A DNA stretch of 64,000 bases from Paludibacterium yongneupense DSM 18731 (GCF_000422925.1 NZ_AUGZ01000005.1:186001-250000); one strand, 5' to 3'. Numbered from the stretch's first letter, positions 44,111 through 54,892 are shown. The notes: generated by a model from the letters alone, not told the origin. Made by a program: numbers and translations.

Positions 44111-45988
44111 TCAGGCCTGCGCCATCGCGTCGAAGGCCTCGACTTCCAGTGGCGGCGCGATCAGATACCCCTGGAACCCGCGGCACCCGCTCGCACGCAG
44201 ATAGTCGCGCTGGGCATCGGTCTCCACGCCCGCGGCGAACACATCGATCTGCAGGCTGCGCCCAACCGCCAGAATCGCAGAGATCAGACCGGTTCCATCC
44301 GGATGCGCGGTCAGCCCCTCGACCACCGAACGGTGAATCTTGAGCTGATCCAGCGGAAAACGGCCAAGGCTGGACAAGGAACTGGGACCGCTGCCGAAGT
44401 CGTCGATCGAAAGCCCGACACCGAGCGACTTGAGTTCGGCCATGCGTTGTTCGGACGCGCCGATATCCGCGAGCAGCGTGCTTTCGCTGACTTCCAGCGT
44501 CAAGGCGGCAGGCAGGACGCCGTATTGCGCGAGCGCCTGCTGAACCTGGGCAACGAAATCCGGATGACGAAACTGCCGTTCGCTGATATTGACCGCAAGC
44601 GTCATTCCACTATGGTGCCAGGCCTGCAACTGGCGACAGGCGGAGGCAAGCACCGTCTGCCCGATCACCATGATCAATCCGGTTTCCTCGGCCAGCGGGA
44701 TAAAACGCTCGGGCAGTACCGTATTTCCGTCGCAGCGCCAGCGCAGCAGGGCCTCTGCGCCGATCAGACTCCCGTCCGCCGCCACCTGCGGCTGAAACAA
44801 CAGCACGAACTGATCGAGGTACAGTGCACGGCGCAGCCCTTGTTCCAGTGCCAACCGCGTCGTCATCTCGTGCTGCACTGCCGGACTGAAAAAACGCACG
44901 GCATTGCGCCCGTCGCCCTTGGCCTGATACAGAGCCAGATCGGCCTGCTTGAGTATCGTTTCTTCCGGGGCACCCTGGCCGTGAAAAAGACTGACCCCGA
45001 TACTGGACGAGTTGTGATGGCTGCAGTTGTCGAGCAAGTAGTGGCCTTCGAGCGTGGCGCGTATTTTTTCCGCCACCTGACGCACATGCGCGGCCGCCGC
45101 CAGTTCGTCGCAGCCGAGATTTTCCAGAACCACGACGAATTCATCGCCGCCGAAGCGCGACACGGTGTCTACGCTGCGCACGCACAACCTCAGTCGGGCC
45201 GCCACTTTCACCAGAAGTTGGTCGCCGACATCATGGCCACGGGTATCGTTCAGCTGTTTGAACTGGTCGAGATCGAGAAACAGGACGGCGCCGTACTGCC
45301 CGCTGCGAGCCGATGCGCCAAGAGCACGCGTCAACCCCTCCATCAATGAATGACGGTTGGGCAACTGCGTAAGGGAGTCATGGTAGGCCATGCGCCGCAT
45401 ACTGTGTTCGGCAGCCACCCGCTCGCTGATATCGACCCCGGAAATGACATGGTGGGCGATCCGGCCCACCGCATCGCGAACGACGGTCATCACCACATAG
45501 CAAGGCCGTTCGCCCCCCCCATGCGGAGCAATCCACAATTCTCCCTGCCAACTGCCGTTCAGACTCAGGCAGCGCATGACATCGCGATAAAAAAACCGGC
45601 CATGTCGCGGCGAGCACAGCGCGGCAGACGCCTTTCCTTTTATCTTTTCTCCGGAAAAACCCGTTATCAGACTGAAGGCATGGTTCACCATCAGGATGCA
45701 ACCCTTCGCATCGGTGACCACGATGCCTTCTCTCGATTCGAAAGCGATGGCGGACAGACGCAGCGCCTCGTGCGCGCAGGCCGAGACGCCGGGAAGGCGG
45801 CACCAGGCATGCAGGGCACAGAAAACGCACGACAGCAGACTGGCCGCCGCAAGCGGCAGCAAGAACGCCCCGCCGCCGCTCACCAGAGCGGCGGCGGCCA
45901 TGGCTCCCCCCCCGGCGGCAAGCAGCAGCGCGGCAAGGGTTATGAGGTTCTGACGTGCGCTCAGATTTTTGAACAACAGCGGCACCAT
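44111..45988 (-). CDS. PAS-GGDEF-EAL c-di-GMP protein
   Basis: About 625 residues; start uncertain (45988 chosen, 46066 possible). Two N-terminal TM segments about 13-60, PAS about 75-185 (VVTDAKGCILMVNHAFSLI), GGDEF with intact RFGGDEF about 280, EAL with AEALLRW, and DDFGSG/LKIHRSV near the end. It could both make and degrade c-di-GMP. No I-site RxxD is obvious upstream of GGDEF. Membrane-anchored, single gene. Confidence 0.88.
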   Translation of the reverse strand: MVPLLFKNLSARQNLITLAALLLAAGGGAMAAAALVSGGGAFLLPLAAASLLSCVFCALHAWCRLPGVSACAHEALRLSAIAFESREGIVVTDAKGCILMVNHAFSLITGFSGEKIKGKASAALCSPRHGRFFYRDVMRCLSLNGSWQGELWIAPHGGGERPCYVVMTVVRDAVGRIAHHVISGVDISERVAAEHSMRRMAYHDSLTQLPNRHSLMEGLTRALGASARSGQYGAVLFLDLDQFKQLNDTRGHDVGDQLLVKVAARLRLCVRSVDTVSRFGGDEFVVVLENLGCDELAAAAHVRQVAEKIRATLEGHYLLDNCSHHNSSSIGVSLFHGQGAPEETILKQADLALYQAKGDGRNAVRFFSPAVQHEMTTRLALEQGLRRALYLDQFVLLFQPQVAADGSLIGAEALLRWRCDGNTVLPERFIPLAEETGLIMVIGQTVLASACRQLQAWHHSGMTLAVNISERQFRHPDFVAQVQQALAQYGVLPAALTLEVSESTLLADIGASEQRMAELKSLGVGLSIDDFGSGPSSLSSLGRFPLDQLKIHRSVVEGLTAHPDGTGLISAILAVGRSLQIDVFAAGVETDAQRDYLRASGCRGFQGYLIAPPLEVEAFDAMAQA

Positions 45989-46508
45989 GGCTTGTCTCGA
46001 CGCAGAATCGACATCGCAGGAGTCTCTAAACCGCAATAAATCCCGGAACAATCGGTCGCATCGCATGTGCTTACCGCTGCGCCAAGCCGATCGCCGCATT
46101 CTCGTTCCAGCGCGGGGTTCGGCAAGGCAGTAACCCGGATTATTAATTAAGCATTAAGTGTGACATAAACAAAATGCCATTGTCAGCCCCTTCCGCGACC
46201 CGACATGCGGGCAGGACACCGCCGCCGCCCGGCCAACCGTCTGGAACATGGGAAACACCGGCAGCGGATCGCGATAATAAGAGCGGAGAAAACCCGGCCA
46301 CTTGGCATCCGGCACCGCATTCAAAGCGCGTAAAATGCCGATGACATGTCTCGCCGTCTCACATTCCGGCGCCAGAAAACAACTTGACGATATTGTGGGT
46401 ATTTAACAACATAGCCACACGGCTCCGCGACATCTTCTTACAACACAAGAGCATGTCGATCCGGTACCGATCATCGCGCCCCCCATTTTGCCGCTACAGA
46501 AAATCCCG
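45989..46508. other. Intergenic promoter region
   Basis: About 500 bases with a short AT-rich patch at 46138-46165 (TTATTAATTAAGCATTAAG). No supported gene. It holds divergent promoters for the GGDEF-EAL gene and ycaQ-like gene. Confidence 0.4.
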
Positions 46509-47756
46509 ATGCCGCCCACCACCTTGTCTTCCGCCATGGCCCGCCTCATCCACCTCGAGGCGCAGGGTCTGTTGACGGCACCGCGACGCAAGGCACGTCC
46601 CGCCGACGTCCTGACCGCCATAAGACGCATGGCGCTGCTTCAGATAGACAGCATCAATGTCGTGGCGCGCAGCCCCTACCTGGTCCTGTTCAGCCGGCTG
46701 GGCCCCTACTCCCCCTCCTGGCTCGACGACTGCCTGGCAAAGGGCGACGTGTACGAATACTGGGCGCACGAAGCCTGTTTCATTCCGCGCCAGGACTACG
46801 GGCTGCTCCGGCATCGGATGCTCGACCCCGTCGGCATGGGATGGAAAGACCCCAGCCACTGGCTGGACACGCACCACGCAGAGGTCGCGGCCCTGCTCGA
46901 CCACATCCGGGACAATGGCCCGGTGCGTGCCGCAGATTTCGAACGCAAAGACGGCAAGGGAGGAGGCTGGTGGGACTGGAAACCGGAAAAAAAGCATCTG
47001 GAAGCCCTGTTCAGCAGCGGCCGGCTGATGGTCAGCCGACGTCAGCATTTTCAGCGGGTGTATGATCTCGCCGAACGCGTGCGCCCTGACTGGGACGACG
47101 CGCACCACCTGCCCGCGCCCGGAGAGGCAAGGAGCCGGATGATAGAAAACAGCTGCCGTGCGCTCGGCATCGTCACGCCGCGCTGGGTGGGCGACTACTA
47201 CCGCCTGGGGCGCGGCGAATACAAAACCGCTCTACATGCACTGGCCGATGCCGGCACGCTCGTCCCTGTCAGGATGGAAGGCCTGGACGATGACGCATTT
47301 GTCCACCACGACCTGCATCACACACTGGAGCGCGCCGTCAGCGGCACGCTGCGCAGCAGCGTCACCCGCATGCTGTCACCGTTCGATCCGGTGGTATGGG
47401 ACAGGCTGCGCGCACGGGAACTGTTCGACTTCGATTACCGCATCGAATGCTATACGCCAGCTGAAAAACGCCGCTTCGGCTACTTCGTGCTTCCGATCCT
47501 GAATCGCGGGCGCCTGGTCGGACGTCTGGATGCCAAGGCGCACCGCGCGCAAGGGGTATTCGAGATCAAGGCGCTCTACCTGGAAACAGGCGTGCGACCC
47601 AGCGCGCGCCTGGGCCGGGATATCGGGCGCGCGCTGCACGAGTTGGCGGCCTGGCATGGCACGCCCCGGCTCGCACTGGGCGACCTGCCGGACGGGCTCG
47701 CGCCGCACCTGGCCGGCGAAGAACACGATAACGAGCATGCCCTTGCAGAGCGCTAG
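46509..47756 (+). CDS. ycaQ: YcaQ-family DNA glycosylase (interstrand crosslink repair)
   Basis: About 415 residues. HTH_42-type winged-helix repeats with the family's RRMALLQIDSINVVARSPYLVLFSR region carrying the QxD active-site element. YcaQ/AlkZ-like enzymes unhook nitrogen-mustard and azinomycin-type crosslinks. The ATG at 46509 is preferred over a TTG 21 bases upstream. Single gene, no SOS box noticed. Confidence 0.88.
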   Translation: MPPTTLSSAMARLIHLEAQGLLTAPRRKARPADVLTAIRRMALLQIDSINVVARSPYLVLFSRLGPYSPSWLDDCLAKGDVYEYWAHEACFIPRQDYGLLRHRMLDPVGMGWKDPSHWLDTHHAEVAALLDHIRDNGPVRAADFERKDGKGGGWWDWKPEKKHLEALFSSGRLMVSRRQHFQRVYDLAERVRPDWDDAHHLPAPGEARSRMIENSCRALGIVTPRWVGDYYRLGRGEYKTALHALADAGTLVPVRMEGLDDDAFVHHDLHHTLERAVSGTLRSSVTRMLSPFDPVVWDRLRARELFDFDYRIECYTPAEKRRFGYFVLPILNRGRLVGRLDAKAHRAQGVFEIKALYLETGVRPSARLGRDIGRALHELAAWHGTPRLALGDLPDGLAPHLAGEEHDNEHALAER

Positions 47757-47819
47757 CACGGCTCCCGGCCGGACACGCCGGAAGCCGCCGCTCGTTTTAC
47801 GCCCCGCGTGCGGCGCCCG

Positions 47820-48029
47820 CTAGCACGGACACTTGCCGCTCCCCCCGCGCCCGCCGTAGCGCGCCTCTTGGCAATGACGGAAAAACGCCTCCCGGCTCAG
47901 CGGCGGTCTGCCGGAGGCACGTGCCTGGCGCGCGAGGTAGCGCTCATAGTCCTTGACCCCCACCATCAGCCGGGCCGTAACGACAAGCGTACGCCAGTAC
48001 GCACTCATGCGGCCGGCGAGCTCAACCAT
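47820..48029 (-). CDS. ybdD: YbdD/YjiX family small protein
   Basis: 69 residues. Typical DUF466 pattern: RTLVVTARLMVGVKDYERYL, then PPLSREAFFRHCQEARYGG and a C-terminal Cys pair. YbdD is coexpressed with CstA and is thought to help pyruvate uptake. Its start overlaps the cstA stop by about eight bases, showing coupling. Confidence 0.88.
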   Translation of the reverse strand: MVELAGRMSAYWRTLVVTARLMVGVKDYERYLARQARASGRPPLSREAFFRHCQEARYGGRGGSGKCPC

Positions 48030-50079
48030 TGCCGCCCCCTTGACGATACATGGCGGGCACCTCCCGCGCCGTCGCCCATCTGACGGCCAACGCCTTGCGC
48101 ACGACGCCGACGGCGCACAGCAGCATGGCGATCACCACCAGCATGAACAGCGCGGTCAGAGTCGCATCGACATGGTCGTTGAATACGATTTGCCGCATCT
48201 GCGCGAGGCTCCTGGCCGGTGCGAGAACCTTGCCCTCCTCCGCCGCAGCGCCGAATTTTCCGGCATGTGCGAGAAAGCCTATTCTCGGATTGTCATGAAA
48301 CAGCTTCTGCCAGCCGGCAACCAGCGTCGCCAGCAGCAGCCAGGCTGTCGGCAATAACGTCACCCACACGTAGCGCTGCTTCTGCATCTTGATCAACACC
48401 ACGCAGGCCAGCGTCAGGGCAATCCCTGCCAGCATCTGGTTGGCGATGCCGAACAGCGGCCACAGGGTGTTGATCCCCCCAAGCGGGTCGACTACGCCTT
48501 GATACAGAAAATAGCCCCAGCCGGCGACGGCCAGCGACGTCGCGAGCACGTTGGCGAGCCAGGAGCGGGTGTCCGCCAGCGGCGCGTGAAAATGGCCGAC
48601 CAAGTCCTGGATCATGAAGCGCAGCACGCGCGTCCCCGCATCGATGGTGGTCAGAATGAACAAGGCTTCGAACAGGATGGCGAAGTGATACCAGAACGCC
48701 ATCATCGCCCGGCCGCCGATGACGCCGGATAGAATATGCGCCATCCCTACCGCCAGCGTCGGGGCGCCGCCTGCGCGCGACAGCACCGTGATCTCACCGA
48801 CATCGCGCGCAACCTGTTCAAGGGCAGCAGGCGTGATCACGAACCCCCAGGCCGAGATCGTCGCGGCAGCATCGGCGGCGGTCTTTCCGATCAGCGCAGC
48901 CGGGCTGTTCATGGCAAAGTAGACGCCCGGATCGAGCACCGATGCCGCGATCAGCGCCATGATGGCAACGAAGCTTTCCATCAGCATCGCGCCATAGCCG
49001 ATGAGCCGGGTATCGGCTTCGTTATCCAGCAGCTTGGGCGTCGTGCCGGATGCCACCAGCGCATGAAAGCCGGACACCGAGCCGCATGCGATAGTGATGA
49101 ACAGAAAGGGGAACAGTGCTCCGGAGAATACCGGCCCGCTGCCATCGACAAAGCGCGAAATCGCCGGCATGTGCAGATCGGGTGCAACGATGACGATGCC
49201 GATGGCGAGTCCGACGATGGTCCCGATCTTGAGAAAAGTCGACAGGTAGTCGCGCGGAGCCAGCAACAGCCAGACCGGCAGCACGGAGGCGATGAAGCCG
49301 TAGACGATCAGCGCCCAGGCCAGCGTGGTCCCCTGCAGCGTGAAGACGCCGGCCAGCGCGCTTCTGGCGACGGCGCCGCCCCCCACCACCGCCAATAGCA
49401 GCAGCGCCAGACCGATCAGCGACATCTCTCCGATGCGCCCCGGTCGCAAATAGCGCAGGTAAATCCCCATGAACACGGCGATCGGAATCGTCGCCGCAAT
49501 GGTGAAAGTGCCCCACGGGCTTCCGGCCAGCCCCTTGACCACCACCAGCGCCAGCACGGCGAGCAGGATGATCATGATCATGAGGATGCCGAGGGAGGCG
49601 ATGATGCCGGCCGCCTCTCCCATCTCGGCCCGTATCATCTCGCCCAGCGACTTGCCGTCGCGCCGTGTCGACATGAACAGGATCATGAAGTCCTGGACCG
49701 CCCCGGCCAGTACCACGCCGACGAGGATCCACAGCGTTCCCGGCAGATATCCCATCTGCGCCGCCAGCACCGGACCGACCAGCGGACCGGCCCCGGCGAT
49801 GGCGGCAAAATGATGGCCGAACACCACCCAGCGGTTGGTCGGCACGTAATCGAGACCGTCGTCATGGCGTTCGGCGGGCGTCAGCCGCCGCGCGTCGACC
49901 TCGAGCACGGTATGCGCGATGAAATGGCTGTACAGGCGGTAGGCTATGGCGTAGACGGCCAGCGCCGCCACCAGTAGCCATACCGCGCTGACGTTTTCCC
50001 CGCGGCGCAGGGCGACGAAGCCCGCCCCCGCCGCGCCGAGCACGGCAAGCATGCCGCCCCATGTCCTGACACTTCTCAT
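48022..50079 (-). CDS. cstA: Carbon starvation protein A (pyruvate transporter)
   Basis: 685 residues, about sixteen membrane segments. Family motifs: WVVFGHHFAAIAGAGPLVGPVLAAQMGYLPG is near residues 84-114, then FMILFMSTRRDGKSLGE, and the C-terminal GGINTLWPLFGIANQMLAG. CstA imports pyruvate (or peptides) during carbon limitation. CAGGAGATC precedes the start. Forms an operon with ybdD. Confidence 0.95.
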   Translation of the reverse strand: MRSVRTWGGMLAVLGAAGAGFVALRRGENVSAVWLLVAALAVYAIAYRLYSHFIAHTVLEVDARRLTPAERHDDGLDYVPTNRWVVFGHHFAAIAGAGPLVGPVLAAQMGYLPGTLWILVGVVLAGAVQDFMILFMSTRRDGKSLGEMIRAEMGEAAGIIASLGILMIMIILLAVLALVVVKGLAGSPWGTFTIAATIPIAVFMGIYLRYLRPGRIGEMSLIGLALLLLAVVGGGAVARSALAGVFTLQGTTLAWALIVYGFIASVLPVWLLLAPRDYLSTFLKIGTIVGLAIGIVIVAPDLHMPAISRFVDGSGPVFSGALFPFLFITIACGSVSGFHALVASGTTPKLLDNEADTRLIGYGAMLMESFVAIMALIAASVLDPGVYFAMNSPAALIGKTAADAAATISAWGFVITPAALEQVARDVGEITVLSRAGGAPTLAVGMAHILSGVIGGRAMMAFWYHFAILFEALFILTTIDAGTRVLRFMIQDLVGHFHAPLADTRSWLANVLATSLAVAGWGYFLYQGVVDPLGGINTLWPLFGIANQMLAGIALTLACVVLIKMQKQRYVWVTLLPTAWLLLATLVAGWQKLFHDNPRIGFLAHAGKFGAAAEEGKVLAPARSLAQMRQIVFNDHVDATLTALFMLVVIAMLLCAVGVVRKALAVRWATAREVPAMYRQGGGNG

Positions 50080-50319
50080 GGTGATCTCCTGGTCTTTTGT
50101 CGGGCCCCGGAGGGCTTATGTCATCATTGGCGCCAGCTGCCGACGTTGTCGGTCGCCTGAGCGCACACGATGCTGTTTTCTCTACAATGACATAGGCATG
50201 CTTCCGGAACAAGCCACCCCGGCGAGATCGGAAAAGGACGAGCCGGATTTGTCACGACGGGCCAAATCTGGTACCTATGACGACGACGGCCTGCGGGCCA
50301 TGCAAGAAAAGGCGACAAG

Positions 50320-51636
50320 GTGACGGGGGTGCAACACGGGACGCCGGCGCAGGCCGGAACAGGCGACGAACGTGCAGCCGAGTTGCGTCGCAGCCGCCGC
50401 CTGGCCGGCGGCCTCCTCGTTCTGGTCAGCCTGGGCTTCGCGCTCGCCCAGTCGTTCGGTGCACGCGGCGCCTGGGCCTGGGTCGGCGCGTTCTCGGAAG
50501 CCGCCATGGTCGGCGCACTCGCCGACTGGTTCGCCGTCAGCGCCCTGTTCCGGCGTCCGTTCGGATTGCCCATCCCCCACACCGCGATCATCCCGCGCAA
50601 CAAAAACCGCGTGGCCGACAGTCTGGCCCGCTTTATCCGCGACAAATTTCTCGACACCGATGCCCTGCTGGCCAAGATGAAGCGCTTCGACCCGGCCGAT
50701 GTTCTCGCCCAGTGGCTGCGCCAACCGGCCAACGCCGTACGGACCGCGGACAGGATCGCCTCGCTGCTGGGCGGAGCCTTGCGCTTCGTCGACGACAAGG
50801 AGATCCGCCGCCTGCTGCAGCGCGCCGCCTACACCCGGCTGCAGGCGCTCGACGTCGGGGCCGGCATTGGCCACCTGCTGACGCTAGTCTTGCGTGGCAA
50901 TGGGCACCAGCGCGTATGCGACGAGGCGGCGCGCACGCTGGCCGGCTGGGTAGAAAAGGAAGAGCCGAGGGATTGGCTGGCGGGATTGCTGGTCAACTAC
51001 GTCACGCGGGAATATCCGAAGGCGATGGCCGGGCTGTCGCTGATGGGCGTGCATGCCGACGAATACGGGACAAAACTGGCGCGCGGCTTGCTCGAATCGG
51101 CCGCGGACTGGTTGCGCGACTTCGCCGCCGACGCGCATCATCCGCGCCGCAAAGCGATCGATACCGCCGCACAGGCGTGGCTGCTACGCCTGCAGCACGA
51201 CCCGGCTTACCGCGCGCAGGTGGATGAAACAAAGCGCACCCTGCTCGACGACCCCAACGTCACGCGCGCCCTGTTGAGGCTGTGGGACGACATCAAGGAC
51301 TGGCTCGAGGCCGACCTCGACCGCAGGCACTCCAGAACGCGGCGCCTGCTGGCGCAAGGCGCGGCTACGCTGGGCGAGGCGCTGGTTGCCGACGACGCGC
51401 TGCGCGAGGCGCTCAACACCCACCTGCAAGTCGCGGCGCGCGCGCTGGCCGAAGATCTGCGCAGCGGGGTGGCCGACCATATCGCCGGCACGGTCAAGGC
51501 CTGGGATGATGCGCTGCTGGTCCACGAGCTGGAACAGAGCGTCGGGCGCGACCTGCAATTCATCCGCGTGAACGGGACGCTGGTCGGCGGGGCCATAGGC
51601 GTCCTGCTGTACGGCCTCACCCGCCTGCTGGCCTGA
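50320..51636 (+). CDS. DUF445 family membrane protein
   Basis: 438 residues from GTG. Predicted TM near 28-50 and a C-terminal TM (GTLVGGAIGVLLYGLTRLL). The DUF445 core is seen as GAFSEAAMVGALADWFAVSAL followed by FRRPFGLPIPHTAIIPRNK. Resembles E. coli YjiN. The function is unknown; the helical repeats may form a membrane-tethered coil. AAAAGG lies upstream. Confidence 0.87.
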   Translation: MTGVQHGTPAQAGTGDERAAELRRSRRLAGGLLVLVSLGFALAQSFGARGAWAWVGAFSEAAMVGALADWFAVSALFRRPFGLPIPHTAIIPRNKNRVADSLARFIRDKFLDTDALLAKMKRFDPADVLAQWLRQPANAVRTADRIASLLGGALRFVDDKEIRRLLQRAAYTRLQALDVGAGIGHLLTLVLRGNGHQRVCDEAARTLAGWVEKEEPRDWLAGLLVNYVTREYPKAMAGLSLMGVHADEYGTKLARGLLESAADWLRDFAADAHHPRRKAIDTAAQAWLLRLQHDPAYRAQVDETKRTLLDDPNVTRALLRLWDDIKDWLEADLDRRHSRTRRLLAQGAATLGEALVADDALREALNTHLQVAARALAEDLRSGVADHIAGTVKAWDDALLVHELEQSVGRDLQFIRVNGTLVGGAIGVLLYGLTRLLA

Positions 51637-51649
51637 CCCCCCCCCGGCC

Positions 51650-53278
51650 TTAGAAGCCGTACTGCCGGACGGCTTTTTCCATCCGCTCGACCAGACGCGA
51701 CAGCAGCTGGGAACGGTGAAAACCGGCATCGGCACGGGACAGATTCTGTTCAGTGACCGCCGAAATCTGCTGCATATGATCGGCGATATTCTGCACCGCG
51801 CGACTCTGCTCCAATGTCGCCAGCGACATATCGCCGGCCATTCCGACTGTCTGCACCATCTCGCCGTTGATTTCGGTCAGCGACAGGTTCAGGCTGTGCA
51901 CGAGCTCTCCGCTCGCTTGCACCTGCTCCGCCCCCAGGCGCATGCCTTCGACCACGTCGTTGGTTTCGCTCTGAATCGTCGCAACCATGGCGCCGATCTC
52001 TTCGGTCGCACCGCGCGTGCGCTCCGCCAGCTTGCGGACTTCGTCGGCGACGACGGCAAAACCACGGCCTTGTTCGCCCGCGCGCGCGGCTTCGATCGAG
52101 GCATTCAAGGCCAGCAGATTGGTCTGATCGGCGATCTCCTGAATCACATGGGTAACGCGGCTGATCTCGCTGGAACGCTGGCTGAGGACTTCGATCTTGC
52201 CGACCGACTCATGCACCGTGCCGGCCAGTCCGGTGATCGCCGATTTGGCCTGCAGCGACAATTCGGCGCCGGCCCTCGCCCGCTCGCCGACGGCACTGGC
52301 CGATTGTTCGGTCAGCTTGCTGCGCTCGGCGACTTCAGCCAGCGAAACCGTGATTTCTTCCACTGCCGCCGCCGTGGAGGCCGAAGACTGGCTCTGCTCA
52401 TCGCAACTTTCCCGGATGCCGCTCGCGCCCTTCGCCGCCAGCCCGCTGACGTGGTGCATCTCGCAGGCGACATTGTCCATGCCCTGGATCGTTGCCTGCA
52501 AGGATGAAACCAGCAGCCCGCAGCGTCTGGCCAGCTGAGCGACCGGCCCCAGGCCGGGCACCGCTGGCTGCAAACGCAGATCGCCGCTGGAGAGCACACT
52601 ATCCAGATAATGTGTCGCGAGGCCGAGATTGCGGCGCAGGGGCAGAGCGATAGCAAACAGGAAGTACAGGGCGGAAACCAGCAGCAGAACAGCGATCGTG
52701 GCAGGTACGGCTGCCGGCAGGCTCCATACCAGCCCGGCCAGACCGGCGGCGGCGGATGCCAGCGCCAGCGTCGTCAGCACCATGATACTGAAATCGAGCG
52801 ACAGCATCGTGCGCAACCAGCGTGCGCGCCGCTTCACCGCCTGCCCGTGGCGCACCTCGAGCCCACGGGCGCCGGCATTGATGCGGGCATAGGCCGCCGT
52901 GGCCGCCGCGATCTGCTCCCGGCTCGGGCGCGAGCGTACCGACTGATAGCCAACCACGCGCCCCTGCTCCCGTACCGGGGAGATATTGGCGATCACCCAG
53001 TAGAAGCCGCCGTCCTTGCGGCGGTTTTTGACGACACCGCGCCACGGCAAACCCTGTTTCAGATCGCGCCACATATCCTCGAACGCGGCCTCCGGAATAT
53101 CGGGGTGGCGTACGATATTGTGTGACTTTCCGATTATTTCTTCGCGATCGAAACCACTGATGGTCAAAAACACGTCGTTGGCCTCGGTCACCACCCCTTT
53201 GAGATCGGTGCGCGAGTAGATGAACTCACCCTCTGGCAAGATCGTTTCGACGTCGGTAATCGGCAGATTCTTTTTCAT
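51650..53278 (-). CDS. PAS-containing methyl-accepting chemotaxis protein (Aer-like)
   Basis: 542 residues. N-terminal PAS (about 20-115) with [16 protein letters not shown] and [17 protein letters not shown]; these are near-identical to Aer energy-taxis PAS signatures. Two TM segments about 160-215, then the signalling domain with [20 protein letters not shown] and [17 protein letters not shown]. Probably senses redox via FAD. GGGGAAG before the start. No C-terminal pentapeptide. Confidence 0.93.
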   Translation of the reverse strand: MKKNLPITDVETILPEGEFIYSRTDLKGVVTEANDVFLTISGFDREEIIGKSHNIVRHPDIPEAAFEDMWRDLKQGLPWRGVVKNRRKDGGFYWVIANISPVREQGRVVGYQSVRSRPSREQIAAATAAYARINAGARGLEVRHGQAVKRRARWLRTMLSLDFSIMVLTTLALASAAAGLAGLVWSLPAAVPATIAVLLLVSALYFLFAIALPLRRNLGLATHYLDSVLSSGDLRLQPAVPGLGPVAQLARRCGLLVSSLQATIQGMDNVACEMHHVSGLAAKGASGIRESCDEQSQSSASTAAAVEEITVSLAEVAERSKLTEQSASAVGERARAGAELSLQAKSAITGLAGTVHESVGKIEVLSQRSSEISRVTHVIQEIADQTNLLALNASIEAARAGEQGRGFAVVADEVRKLAERTRGATEEIGAMVATIQSETNDVVEGMRLGAEQVQASGELVHSLNLSLTEINGEMVQTVGMAGDMSLATLEQSRAVQNIADHMQQISAVTEQNLSRADAGFHRSQLLSRLVERMEKAVRQYGF

Positions 53279-53393
53279 AGCAACTTCCCCGAGGGCACGG
53301 CCCCAATAGTAGAACGGCTAGACCACGCATAAGTAATAATTAAAACAAGAAAATTATTCAATTATTGTATTTATGTATTGTCGTTCACATTTC

Positions 53394-53432
53394 ATGTAAA
53401 CATCTAATGTAAACATTTATTGTAAATATCTA
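53394..53432. repeat. Three tandem 13-bp imperfect repeats
   Basis: ATGTAAACATCTA, ATGTAAACATTTA and TTGTAAATATCTA in a row. Spacing of 13 bp puts the copies slightly over one helical turn apart. Could be a regulator binding array upstream of the Aer-like gene. Confidence 0.6.
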
Positions 53433-53510
53433 ATTAAAACAGAACACGAACATCGTAGGCAGTGGAGGCATGCATGACCGAGCGGCTCGAGCGACGACCC
53501 CGGCAGACAT

Positions 53511-53542
53511 AACGATGGCCGCCAGTGCGCGCGGCCATCGTT
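53511..53542. repeat. Strong 12-bp stem inverted repeat
   Basis: AACGATGGCCGC, an 8-base loop, then GCGGCCATCGTT. Perfect 12-bp arms. There is no T run, so it is not a canonical terminator; it may mark a small RNA or a regulatory site. Confidence 0.55.
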
Positions 53543-53929
53543 ATAAAGTGTGACGCAGATATTTGTTCAAATGTTTGACATTCCGCAACTTGCGCCCTTG
53601 CTGCGGCAAAATAGGGGAAATTCACTAGCATGAGGTCGTGCGCCGCACACCAGCCACTGACCGTGCGGCGGCGCAAAGAGCCATTCGCGGGGGAGCGCCT
53701 CTCCGGATCCGGCGACATGATGCCTGCCTGCGGGGACTAGCGCTCGGCTCGGGCTCGCGTTCGGCCCCATCGGGACGGCCTCCGGCGACGCTGCCGGCGA
53801 CGCCCTCCCGCACACGAGCGCGGTGCGCGCCCGTTTGATGCTACTGACGACACGCAGCGCGTCGCAGCAAGGCTTTCTGCATGATGCCGCGGCGTAGCCA
53901 CGCGCCAGGATGCGGCTTCCTGATCCGGT

Positions 53930-54745
53930 CTAGCTTCCGGCGAAACGGCCGCAGTCGTAGTAAACATTCACCCGACCGGGGCGGACAAAACCGAGCAGGG
54001 TGACATCGCATTGACGCGCCATATCCAGCGCCATCGCCGTCGGTGCAGACACGGCAGCCAGTATTTCGAACCCGGCGTGGGCGGCTTTCTGCACCATTTC
54101 GAAACTGGCGCGACTCGTCACGAGCAATGCGCCGGTGCCCTGCGGTTCGCGCGCCATGGCGCCAATGAGCTTGTCCAGCGCCACATGCCGCCCCACATCT
54201 TCGCGCACCAGCGCCAACTGTCCTCCCACGATCCAGGCCGCCGCGTGCGTGGCTCCGGTCGCAGCGGCCAGCGGCTGCCGCGCCGCCAACTGCGCAAGCG
54301 CAGTTTGAAGTTCCGGCGCGCTCAGATGCGCGGTCCGCCCCACCGGTGGCGCAGGACGCGCCACCTGCTCCAGCTGCTCCACGCCGCACAAGCCGCAACC
54401 GGTGCGGCCGGCCATCTGCCGCCGCCTTTCCTTGAGTCTGGCAAAACACTCGCCGGCCAGTTCGATATGAACTTCGACCCCGTTAGCCACCGGGCGGACG
54501 TCGACATCGTAAAGATCGCTAGCCTGGCGCGCGATGCCTTCGCTCAAGGAAAAGCCGCGAGCGAAGTCATCGAGCTGATGCGGCGTACACATCATGACGA
54601 CATGCGCGAGTCCGTTATACACCAGGGCGACCGGCACTTCTTCGGCCAGCCAGTCTGCACGCGAAGCCTGCATCTCCCCTTGCCGCCACCCGCCGCGTTC
54701 GATGCAACGCGCGAGTCCTGATGCCAGATCATCCGGCTGTGACAT
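53930..54745 (-). CDS. fdhD: Formate dehydrogenase accessory sulfurtransferase FdhD
   Basis: 271 residues from ATG 54745 (GGGTGGGG upstream). The CxxC pair TGCGLCGVE (persulfide carrier) lies near residue 121; later come REDVGRHVALDKLIG and TSRASFEMVQKAA. FdhD sulfurates the Mo cofactor for formate dehydrogenase. No fdh structural gene lies in this window. It links to the moa/mob and moeA genes. Confidence 0.94.
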   Translation of the reverse strand: MSQPDDLASGLARCIERGGWRQGEMQASRADWLAEEVPVALVYNGLAHVVMMCTPHQLDDFARGFSLSEGIARQASDLYDVDVRPVANGVEVHIELAGECFARLKERRRQMAGRTGCGLCGVEQLEQVARPAPPVGRTAHLSAPELQTALAQLAARQPLAAATGATHAAAWIVGGQLALVREDVGRHVALDKLIGAMAREPQGTGALLVTSRASFEMVQKAAHAGFEILAAVSAPTAMALDMARQCDVTLLGFVRPGRVNVYYDCGRFAGS

Positions 54746-54892
54746 ACCCCACCCTTTCGCTGACAAGCTGTGTCCGAGCGCATCATTATCGTCGAACATG
54801 CTATTCGGCTACCATACCGCGCCATCGACGCATGAGCAGCGCAAGCGTCATAATGCACACAATCTGATCCGAATCATCACCGGAGTTACCGC

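Larger units (their letters stand above)
53279..53929. other. Intergenic region with repeats and hairpin
   Basis: About 650 bases with no supported gene. It is AT-rich at 53330-53440 and then GC-rich. It holds three tandem 13-bp repeats and a strong hairpin, listed separately. An unannotated RNA is possible. Confidence 0.4.
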
